Origin: Pseudanabaena sp. UBA1465
GTDB lineage: Bacteria; Cyanobacteriota; Cyanobacteriia; Pseudanabaenales; Pseudanabaenaceae
Direction of reading: 5' to 3'
Assembly (NCBI GenBank): GCA_002325645.1
Contig: DCSN01000173.1
Span: forward strand, 1 to 5,545
DNA length: 5,545 bases
The notes under the pieces were generated by a model. That model was not told the origin of the DNA, made no database searches, and saw only the letters and a program-made list of their open reading frames with translations. Below are positions 1-4,133 of this stretch, in pieces. The position numbers and the translations under genes were made by a program. How positions within the stretch are numbered: position 1 is the first letter of the stretch; each line of letters starts with the position of its first letter.

Positions 1-15
1 CGATGCGCCGATCAC

Positions 16-50
16 ATAAAAAAAGCGGCGCGATGCGCCGCTTTTTTTAT
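16..50 (-). terminator. Hairpin terminator of the TPR gene
   Basis: A perfect inverted repeat has 16-bp arms (16-31 and 35-50) and a 3-base loop (GAT on the plus strand). The GC-rich core GCGGCGC/GCGCCGC is flanked by a run of seven A on one side and seven T on the other. It can therefore act as an intrinsic terminator on either strand. It overlaps the stop codon (47-49) of the minus-strand TPR gene, which it presumably terminates. The core recurs in the hairpin at 2601-2637. The first ten bases of the window repeat bases 31-40, so the right half of another copy may lie cut by the window edge. Confidence 0.85.
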
Positions 51-904
51 GGTTTTTTAGTTTCGGGTGTCGCAGGTGATTGCGTTGAATTTGTGAAGGG
101 TTGTTTTTGAGGAGACAGAGAAGCTAGACGCTTGACTTCATCCTTAAACTCCGCAGGAGCTAACTCCAAACCTTTATCAAAGAGTTTCTTCGCCTCATCT
201 TCCTTACCTTGGACTTGCTTCAATTGCGCCTTACCAACGTAGGGACGAAAATCCTTGGGAGTTTCCTTAATCATTTGATCATAGGTAGCGATCGAATCAT
301 CAAGGCGATTTTGTTGACGATAAACTTCACCGAGAATCCAACGTACTGAACCCGTATCTACACTATTTGCTTGGATTTTATTGGCAGTTTCCGCAGTCTT
401 CAGCGTATCTTGAAGTAGCCCGATCGCCGCTTCAGGACGCTTATCACTTAGTTCAATGCCGACTACGCTTTGCAATGCAGGGATATATCCTGGTTTTGTC
501 GTTAAAATTTTGCGATATTCCGCCGCCGCATTTTTAGGATCTTTGAGTTCCAGATAAGTTTTTGCTAAGGTCATCCGATATTCAGGCGTATCAGGGAAAG
601 TATCAGCAAGCGTTTGTAATGGCTCGATGGTTTCCTTAGTCTTTCCTAATTGGTTGCGGAGATTAACTAAGCCAATTAATGCGGTTTGATTTTTAGGATC
701 GCCTTTGAGTACAGCCTCAAAGCCCTCAATTTGGATTTTAATCCGATCCTGTTCTGAGGTGGTTTGATTGGGATTCGTAGCTTGTTGGGTCGGTGGAGCA
801 AACAGACCACCGATCAGAGGCGCGATCGATACCCCCAAAAAAGAGAGCGTAACTACGATTAAAACTCCATTAATAATCCATTGTCTTGCTGTACGTTGTG
901 TCAC
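47..904 (-). CDS. Membrane-anchored tetratricopeptide repeat (TPR) protein
   Basis: The 285-residue product starts at a GTG (902-904). A Shine-Dalgarno-like AGGG lies 8 bases upstream, and the protein then begins MTQRTARQW, directly before the membrane segment. The open frame extends 25 codons further upstream, but that stretch has no visible ribosome site and an unlikely Cys/Tyr-rich composition. One hydrophobic helix (about residues 10-34) should anchor it in the plasma or thylakoid membrane. A Gln/Thr/Asn-rich linker (about 37-52) follows. About four to five TPR-like helical hairpins then cover residues 55-252, for example A113-K-T-Y-L-E-L, W189-I-L-G-E-V-Y and the final D-E-A-K-K-L-F-D-K-G-L-E-L-A-P unit. 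The C-terminal tail (262-285) is Pro/Ser/Thr-rich and probably disordered. TPR domains are protein-interaction scaffolds; the partner cannot be read from the sequence. The gene is monocistronic and its stop lies inside a terminator. A role in photosystem or complex assembly is possible by analogy with other cyanobacterial TPR proteins but is not shown here. Confidence 0.85.
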   Translation of the reverse strand: MTQRTARQWIINGVLIVVTLSFLGVSIAPLIGGLFAPPTQQATNPNQTTSEQDRIKIQIEGFEAVLKGDPKNQTALIGLVNLRNQLGKTKETIEPLQTLADTFPDTPEYRMTLAKTYLELKDPKNAAAEYRKILTTKPGYIPALQSVVGIELSDKRPEAAIGLLQDTLKTAETANKIQANSVDTGSVRWILGEVYRQQNRLDDSIATYDQMIKETPKDFRPYVGKAQLKQVQGKEDEAKKLFDKGLELAPAEFKDEVKRLASLSPQKQPFTNSTQSPATPETKKP

Positions 905-931
905 GATATTTACCCTAAATCTAGATAAGTC

Positions 932-961
932 ATAATAGCAGTAAAAGTTTAGAGCATTGAA
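932..961 (-). promoter_or_regulatory. Possible sigma-70 type promoter of the TPR gene
   Basis: On the minus strand, TATTAT (complement of 932-937) is a fair -10 box. TTCAAT (complement of 956-961) lies 18 bases upstream as a weak -35. The expected transcript start would lie about 20 bases before the GTG codon. The -35 match is poor, so this is a tentative call. Confidence 0.3.
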
Positions 962-986
962 ATGGGCGGCGCAAAGCACCGCCTAT
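962..986. repeat. Short GC-rich hairpin (GGCGGCGC-AAA-GCACCGCC)
   Basis: An imperfect inverted repeat has 11-bp arms around an AAA loop, with one C-A mismatch and one G-T pair. It sits just upstream of the putative TPR promoter, and it has no T-tract on the minus strand. It resembles the other interspersed hairpins in this window, which have GC cores and 3-base loops. It is more likely a repeat than a terminator. Confidence 0.6.
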
Positions 987-1038
987 TTTATTGCTCAAGC
1001 AAAGCTTATAGCAGTCCTAAATCCTTCGTAGTTTTTTG

Positions 1039-1081
1039 GGTTTACTGAAGCTCACCCCAAAGGGGCGAGCTTCAGTAAACC
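1039..1081. repeat. Long hairpin inside the MITE-like element
   Basis: The arms 1039-1053 and 1067-1081 are perfectly complementary (15 bp). After one A-C mismatch the stem continues as CCCC/GGGG around an AAA loop. There is no T-tract on the plus strand; on the minus strand the stem is followed by CCAAAAAAC, so neither strand gives a classical terminator. Confidence 0.75.
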
Positions 1082-1084
1082 ATT

Positions 1085-1189
1085 TACAGCAATTTGTTTT
1101 CAAACCCGCCACAAATTAAAATATAAAACCCGTTGCGGGGCTTCGCCCTGCGACCCTTCTTGTGGCGGGTTTGATCGAGTTTTGCTGTA
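1085..1189. repeat. Nested three-level palindrome
   Basis: The outer arms TACAGCAA (1085-1092) and TTGCTGTA (1182-1189) pair over 8 bp. The middle arms CAAACCCGCCACAA (1101-1114) and TTGTGGCGGGTTTG (1160-1173) pair over 14 bp. An inner stem, 1132-1141 with 1145-1154, closes a TTC loop using two wobble pairs. Transcribed, this would fold into one elongated hairpin with internal loops. The pattern is typical of cyanobacterial interspersed palindromic repeats. Confidence 0.75.
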
Positions 1190-1196
1190 GGATTAC

Positions 1197-1202
1197 TATA
1201 AT
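1197..1202 (+). promoter_or_regulatory. Perfect TATAAT -10-like box at the element/host junction
   Basis: A consensus TATAAT spans the right end of the MITE-like element and lies about 66 bases before the FHA-reductase ATG. No good -35 is seen at 16-18 bases upstream; TTGATC at 1171-1176 would need a 20-base spacer. It could be a promoter supplied by the element, or chance in AT-rich DNA. A second candidate -10, TATAGT at 1222-1227, also lacks a clear -35. Confidence 0.25.
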
Positions 1203-1255
1203 TTAGTCAGAAAATTAGAAATATAGTATTTACAGGACTTACGCAAACAAACTTC

Positions 1256-1260
1256 AGGAG
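1256..1260 (+). promoter_or_regulatory. Ribosome binding site of the FHA-reductase gene
   Basis: AGGAG lies 7 bases before the ATG at 1268. This supports that start over the in-frame ATG two codons later (1274). It is the best plus-strand Shine-Dalgarno match in the window; the other three plus-strand genes lack one. Confidence 0.75.
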
Positions 1261-1267
1261 TTGCAGG

Positions 1268-2590
1268 ATGTCTATGATCAAGCTTAGGGTTTTTAATACA
1301 CAAATCCCACAAGAGATAGGACCTGTGGAACTATCAACAGAAAAAGCGGAAAATAACAGTTTTCTGATTGGTCGCGCTCCCAAATGCGATATATTTCTTG
1401 ATAGTGCTACCATTAGCCGTGAGCATGGCAGAATTTCCTTTGAAGATGATCAATATAACTTCACTGACCTAGGTAGTACTAATGGTTCGCAAGTTAATAA
1501 TCTTAAGCTGACAGCATTTCGCCCATTTCGACTCTCGATGAACGATACGATTCAGTTAGGTGATTTTGCGATTCTGATTGAAGAGATTAAAATCCATGTT
1601 CCCTCGCCAAAATCTTCCGATCAAGAAGAACCTACTGAGCCATCTATTTCTCACTTAAATGATCCCCTTAGTGTTGAGCCATTAATTAACGAGAATTTAT
1701 CAAATATTCCTGCGGCAAAGGTTAAGGAGCCAGCTAGTTCTAGCCAATATATGCCGCTTGCCTTTAGTAATCTTCCACAAATCGATCGCTGGACAAAAGG
1801 CTTACTCAATTTAGAATGTACGAGAATTATTGATGAAACTGCTGATGTTAAGACCTTCTGCTTTGTTAGTAATCCACTGAAATTATTCACCTATAAGCCA
1901 GGACAGTTTCTCACCCTCGAAGTAGAGATTAATGGTGTGGAAGTCTTCCATTCCTATTCTATTGCTTCATCTCCATCCCGTCCCCATTCCCTAGAAATCA
2001 CGGTGAAACGTTCTGCTTCAGGCAATCCTGTAGATTGTACTATACCTGCTATATCTGAGGGGCTTGTGTCTAATTGGCTCCATTACAATCTTGTGGTAGG
2101 CAGTAAACTCAAGGCTAGTGGAGCCTTTGGTAAATTTACTTGTTTTGAGTATCCCTCACAAAAGCTATTATTTCTCTCGGCTGGCATTGGTATCGCGCCG
2201 ATGATGTCTATGTCACGATGGCTTGATGACACTCATGCAGATTGCGATGTTATATTTTTCCATTGTGCGCGTAGTCCGCAAGATATTATCTATCGACATG
2301 AGTTAGAAATGATGGCAGAGCGATCGCCTAAATTTCAATTAGCGATCACGATCACTCGTCCTGCGATTCAATCATCTTGGCTAGGGCTAAGAGGCAGATT
2401 GACCACAGAAATGCTCGAAATGATTGCTCCCGATTGGCGCGATCGCACCATCTTTGTCTGTGGACCTGAAAGCTTTATGCAAAGTACAAAATCTTTGTTA
2501 GAAAGCATGGGCTTTCCGATGCAGCATTACCACGAAGAGATTTTTCCTAAATCTGACAAAGTGCCAGTGACAAAGGTTATCTTTAACTAA
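1268..2590 (+). CDS. FHA domain fused to an FAD/NAD(P)H-dependent oxidoreductase (FNR-type) module
   Basis: The product has 440 residues and two domains. Residues about 5-107 form a forkhead-associated domain, which binds phosphothreonine. Its key residues are visible: G35-R36, S50-R-E-H53 and S70-T-N-G73, followed by V76-N. A Pro/Ser/Glu-rich linker of about 60 residues follows (110-172). From about 178 the protein is a ferredoxin-NADP reductase-type module. Y209-K-P-G-Q-F and the flavin motif H228-S-Y-S231 (usually R-x-Y-S) mark the FAD barrel. G306-I-G-I-A-P311 (nucleotide loop), C398-G-P400 and the terminal Y421-H-E-E-I-F426 mark the NAD(P)H domain. The closest known architecture is that of the Hcr or phenol/CDO-type reductases, which often carry a [2Fe-2S] ferredoxin domain at the C-terminus. 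Here the protein ends at VTKVIFN, 14 residues after the reductase core, with no Cys cluster. The likely role is electron transfer from NAD(P)H to an unknown acceptor, with FHA docking to a Ser/Thr-kinase-phosphorylated partner. The gene stands alone and has a good ribosome site. The domain calls are secure; the partner and substrate are unknown. Confidence 0.9.
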   Translation: MSMIKLRVFNTQIPQEIGPVELSTEKAENNSFLIGRAPKCDIFLDSATISREHGRISFEDDQYNFTDLGSTNGSQVNNLKLTAFRPFRLSMNDTIQLGDFAILIEEIKIHVPSPKSSDQEEPTEPSISHLNDPLSVEPLINENLSNIPAAKVKEPASSSQYMPLAFSNLPQIDRWTKGLLNLECTRIIDETADVKTFCFVSNPLKLFTYKPGQFLTLEVEINGVEVFHSYSIASSPSRPHSLEITVKRSASGNPVDCTIPAISEGLVSNWLHYNLVVGSKLKASGAFGKFTCFEYPSQKLLFLSAGIGIAPMMSMSRWLDDTHADCDVIFFHCARSPQDIIYRHELEMMAERSPKFQLAITITRPAIQSSWLGLRGRLTTEMLEMIAPDWRDRTIFVCGPESFMQSTKSLLESMGFPMQHYHEEIFPKSDKVPVTKVIFN

Positions 2591-2600
2591 TTACGACCAA

Positions 2601-2637
2601 AAGAAGAGTAGCGGCGCGATGCGCCGCTACTCTTCTT
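2601..2637. terminator. Bidirectional hairpin between the FHA-reductase gene and tRNA-Leu
   Basis: The 17-bp arms (2601-2617 and 2621-2637) are perfect, with a GAT loop. The core GCGGCGC/GCGCCGC is identical to that at 16-50, but the outer arms differ. The hairpin starts 10 bases after the reductase stop codon and ends 5 bases before the tRNA 3' end. On the minus strand it is followed by CTTCTTTTGG, a fair U-rich tract, so it suits tRNA termination. On the plus strand the tract is weaker. Confidence 0.7.
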
Positions 2638-2642
2638 GTAGA

Positions 2643-2724
2643 TGCGGAACGGGGGACTTGAACCCCCAAGTCTTTCAACACATGTACCTGAAACATGCGC
2701 GTCTACCAATTCCGCCAGTTCCGC
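2643..2724 (-). tRNA. trnL-CAG: tRNA-Leu (anticodon CAG)
   Basis: The minus strand gives an 82-nt class II tRNA. The 7-bp acceptor stem GCGGAAC/GTTCCGC is closed with discriminator A, and the D-arm contains AATTGGTAGAC. The anticodon arm is CATGT-TTCAGGT-ACATG, which places CAG at positions 34-36 and G at 37. A 13-nt variable region precedes the T-arm GGGGG-TTCAAGT-CCCCC. The long variable region, the D-arm sequence and the discriminator A all fit leucine. CCA is not encoded; the genomic 3' neighbour is TCT, so CCA must be added after transcription. It reads CUG codons. Confidence 0.96.
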
Positions 2725-2737
2725 GTTTGGTATGCAG

Positions 2738-2772
2738 ATATTAAGTTTGCTGGAAAGCTTGCACAATGTCAA
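2738..2772 (-). promoter_or_regulatory. Putative tRNA-Leu promoter
   Basis: On the minus strand, TAATAT (complement of 2738-2743) is a good -10 box. TTGTGC (complement of 2761-2766) lies exactly 17 bases upstream as a partial -35. A perfect TTGACA (complement of 2767-2772) adjoins it but would need a 23-base spacer. The predicted start is a few bases before the mature tRNA 5' end. Confidence 0.45.
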
Positions 2773-2776
2773 CAAC

Positions 2777-2809
2777 TAAAAAAAGTAGCGCTTTGCGCTA
2801 CTTTTTTTA
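2777..2809. terminator. Bidirectional hairpin terminator upstream of tRNA-Leu and the peroxiredoxin gene
   Basis: A perfect 15-bp stem has the core GTAGCGC-TTT-GCGCTAC, flanked by seven A and seven T. It has the form of a textbook intrinsic terminator on both strands, yet it lies between two genes that diverge from it. It may insulate the tRNA and peroxiredoxin units from read-through, or it may be an interspersed repeat. Confidence 0.7.
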
Positions 2810-2915
2810 TGATAATCTACAGTAAAGCGATGGGAATACCGCACTATAAGACTGGCGATTTTCTCGGTAATCTTGTATCTTAGATTTGTAACAACAAAGA
2901 CTGAACTAAAAAATT

Positions 2916-3557
2916 ATGACACTGCGTTTAGGCGATATCGTACCTGATTTTACTCAAGACTCTACTGAGGGTGTGATTAACTTTCATGAGTGGATCGGTG
3001 ATAGCTGGGTAATTCTATTTTCTCACCCCAAAGATTTCACCCCTGTTTGCACCACTGAGCTAGGAACCGTTGCTAAGCTCAAGCCAGAATTTGATAAGCG
3101 CAATGTTAAGGCGATCGCGTTGAGTGTTGATGGCGTTGAGTCTCACAGAGATTGGGTTGGCGATATTGAAGAAACCCAAAATACGAAGCTAAACTATCCT
3201 ATTCTTGCTGATGAAGATAAGAAAGTTTCCGAACTTTATGGAATGCTTCACCCCAATTCCGCCACAGGCAATACTTTAACTGTGCGATCGGTATTTATTA
3301 TTGATTCCCATAAAAAACTTCGCCTCACCTTGACCTATCCTGCCAGCACAGGTCGTAATTTTGATGAAATTTTGCGCGTGATTGATTCACTGCAATTGAC
3401 TGACAACTACAGCGTGGCGACACCTGCTAACTGGAAAGATGGTGATGATTGTGTGATTGTGCCTTCAGTTTCTGACGAAGAAGCTAAGACCAAATTCCCT
3501 AAAGGCTTCAATCCTGTCAAACCCTACTTGCGTTTGACTCCTCAGCCCAATAAATAA
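2916..3557 (+). CDS. 1-Cys peroxiredoxin (Prx6 subfamily)
   Basis: The 213-residue product is a thioredoxin-fold peroxidase that reduces H2O2 and alkyl hydroperoxides in the cytosol using an external thiol. The active-site signature P38-K-D-F-T42-P-V-C45 holds the peroxidatic cysteine, and R124 in T-V-R-S-V-F is the expected supporting arginine. The C-terminal Prx6 region A168-T-P-A-N-W-K-D-G-D-D and the ending P-Y-L-R-L-T-P-Q-P are present, so the protein is full-length. It closely resembles, from memory, the Synechocystis 1-Cys enzyme (slr1198). A second cysteine, C179, sits in D-D-C-V-I-V-P-S, where I expect valine; it does not match the resolving-Cys context of 2-Cys enzymes. The ATG has no Shine-Dalgarno sequence (an A-rich leader precedes it), and no convincing promoter was found at 2811-2915. 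It is terminated by the palindromes at 3573-3633. Confidence 0.95.
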   Translation: MTLRLGDIVPDFTQDSTEGVINFHEWIGDSWVILFSHPKDFTPVCTTELGTVAKLKPEFDKRNVKAIALSVDGVESHRDWVGDIEETQNTKLNYPILADEDKKVSELYGMLHPNSATGNTLTVRSVFIIDSHKKLRLTLTYPASTGRNFDEILRVIDSLQLTDNYSVATPANWKDGDDCVIVPSVSDEEAKTKFPKGFNPVKPYLRLTPQPNK

Positions 3558-3572
3558 TTTAAAGCTCACGAA

Positions 3573-3598
3573 AAACAAGGGGCTTAAGCCCCTTGTTT
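3573..3598. terminator. Terminator palindrome 1 after the peroxiredoxin gene
   Basis: A 26-base perfect palindrome has 13-base arms. Its foldable form is an 11-bp stem with GGGGC/GCCCC next to a TTAA loop, ending in TTGTTTAG. It starts 15 bases after the peroxiredoxin stop. The A-rich left flank makes it bidirectional. Confidence 0.8.
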
Positions 3599-3606
3599 AG
3601 ATAAAC

Positions 3607-3633
3607 AAAAAGGCTTGCTAAGCAAGCCTTTTT
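3607..3633. terminator. Terminator palindrome 2, between converging genes
   Basis: The arms 3607-3619 and 3621-3633 are perfectly complementary around a central A. The stem GGCTTGC/GCAAGCC is flanked by five A and five T. It ends 6 bases before the stop of the minus-strand NIL gene, so it serves that gene and backs up the first palindrome for peroxiredoxin. Confidence 0.85.
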
Positions 3634-3639
3634 CTGTGT

Positions 3640-3951
3640 TTACCAGCTTTCGTCTTCGACAGCCGTTTTATCCCAAATTTCTAAATCTAGTTCTTCTAAA
3701 TAAATAATTCCACTCTGAATTTGTTGTGTTGTCCCAGTTAGTTCTAAGGTGAACCAGCCATCATCTTCAGGATTTTCACCAAGAAGAGCAGCAATAATAG
3801 TTACGCTTAGTCCGTGTTCACAGGAGAGGCGGGAAATAATTGGTTCGCCATAGCAACTTCTCGGTACGCGCATAGCTATACGTGTAGTCGTCCGTCGCTT
3901 CTCCTCAGTATGTACGGTAGCTCTGGAATCGATGCATTCCGCCGCTAGCAT
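3640..3951 (-). CDS. Small stand-alone NIL-domain protein
   Basis: The 103-residue protein starts at ATG (3949-3951), with GGAG (complement of 3960-3963) 8 bases upstream supporting the start. After a polar N-terminus of about 18 residues, the segment E17-K-R-R-T-T-T-R-I-A-M-R-V-P30 begins the beta-alpha-beta-beta-alpha-beta fold of the NIL domain. It continues through E36-P-I-I-S-R-L, L48-S-V-T-I-I-A-A-L-L, W66-F-T-L-E-L-T-G and I78-Q-S-G-I-I-Y-L-E, and ends in an acidic tail. NIL is an ACT-like regulatory domain best known at the C-terminus of MetN methionine importers, where it binds the amino acid. Free-standing copies are common in cyanobacteria and have no defined role that I know of. 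It lacks a DNA-binding or catalytic domain. It converges with peroxiredoxin and has its own putative regulated promoter. Confidence 0.8.
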   Translation of the reverse strand: MLAAECIDSRATVHTEEKRRTTTRIAMRVPRSCYGEPIISRLSCEHGLSVTIIAALLGENPEDDGWFTLELTGTTQQIQSGIIYLEELDLEIWDKTAVEDESW

Positions 3952-3994
3952 TGAAATTTCTCCAGTGCAAATGTCTTAATGTTTTGACATATCT

Positions 3995-4000
3995 ATGATA
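3995..4000 (-). promoter_or_regulatory. Putative -10 box of the NIL-domain gene
   Basis: On the minus strand the hexamer reads TATCAT, 5 of 6 matches to TATAAT except for one base. Its position predicts a transcript start near 3988, leaving a short leader before the ATG. No -35 match lies 17 bases upstream. That is what would be expected if the promoter depends on the activator site at 4023-4038. Confidence 0.35.
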
Positions 4001-4022
4001 GCTAAAGTTTTACGGAAATGGA

Positions 4023-4038
4023 AGTGATTTAAGTCACT
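4023..4038. promoter_or_regulatory. CRP-like operator (AGTGA-N6-TCACT)
   Basis: A 16-base near-palindrome (14 of 16 positions symmetric) contains the GTGA-N6-TCAC core that defines CRP/SyCRP1-type sites. Its centre (4030.5) lies about 42 bases upstream of the start predicted from the -10 at 3995-4000, close to the class II activator position. The outer bases are A/T instead of the preferred TGTGA/TCACA. It could serve the NIL gene, the atl gene, or neither. Confidence 0.4.
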
Positions 4039-4081
4039 AAATCAATAAAGATCATTAAAAATCATTGAAGCTAACGTGAGT

Positions 4082-4119
4082 GCAAACTAACCAAGAACTT
4101 GAGTTCTTGGTTAGTTTGC
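4082..4119 (+). promoter_or_regulatory. Perfect 17-bp hairpin just upstream of atl
   Basis: The arms 4082-4098 and 4103-4119 are fully complementary around a TTGA loop, and the stem ends 14 bases before the ATG at 4134. The stem is not followed by a T-run on the plus strand, so it is not a typical terminator. On the mRNA it would sit across the ribosome approach region. The possible roles are translational or RNA-stability control, or a protein-binding operator. An interspersed repeat is also possible, since its AT-rich stem differs from the GC-core hairpins elsewhere. Confidence 0.55.
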
Positions 4120-4133
4120 TATATTTGCTATCT

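Larger units (their letters stand above)
1006..1201. mobile_element. MITE-like non-coding palindromic element
   Basis: A segment of about 196 bp is bounded by imperfect 13-base terminal inverted repeats, TTATAGCAGTCCT at 1006-1018 and AGGATTACTATAA at 1189-1201 (11 of 13 pair). Inside are a long hairpin (1039-1081) and a nested three-level palindrome (1085-1189). There is no open frame of any size. Terminal repeats, dense internal symmetry, small size and lack of coding sequence fit a miniature inverted-repeat transposable element. TA-rich ends (TATA) would suit a transposase of the IS630/Tc1 type that targets TA, but no parental element is present and no clear target duplication can be proven. 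An alternative is two independent interspersed repeats side by side. Confidence 0.5.

Noticed and set aside
905..979. 25-codon upstream extension of the TPR gene to an earlier start codon
   Set aside because: No ribosome site precedes it, its composition (Cys/Tyr/Phe/Asn) is unlike the family, and the GTG at 904 has a well-spaced AGGG and begins just before the membrane helix.
1207..1413. 68-codon minus-strand open frame
   Set aside because: It overlaps the start of the FHA-reductase gene antisense, shows no recognisable protein pattern and has no ribosome site.
1651..1890. 79-codon minus-strand open frame
   Set aside because: It lies antisense inside the FHA-reductase gene, whose domains are clear across this stretch.
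2643..2724. tRNA gene as an integration site with an att repeat
   Set aside because: No partial copy of the tRNA 3' end and no integrase appear in the window; both neighbours look like resident chromosomal genes.
2587..2775. 62-codon minus-strand open frame containing AELVDAHVSG and GGSSPP
   Set aside because: This is the translated shadow of the tRNA-Leu gene, a common false gene call.
2695..2883. 62-codon plus-strand open frame
   Set aside because: It starts inside the antisense of tRNA-Leu and runs through a terminator hairpin; no family pattern is seen.
4080..4133. GTG start at 4080 for the ATL gene
   Set aside because: The 18 added residues are encoded by the perfect leader hairpin and do not fit the family N-terminus; ATG 4134 gives the expected length.
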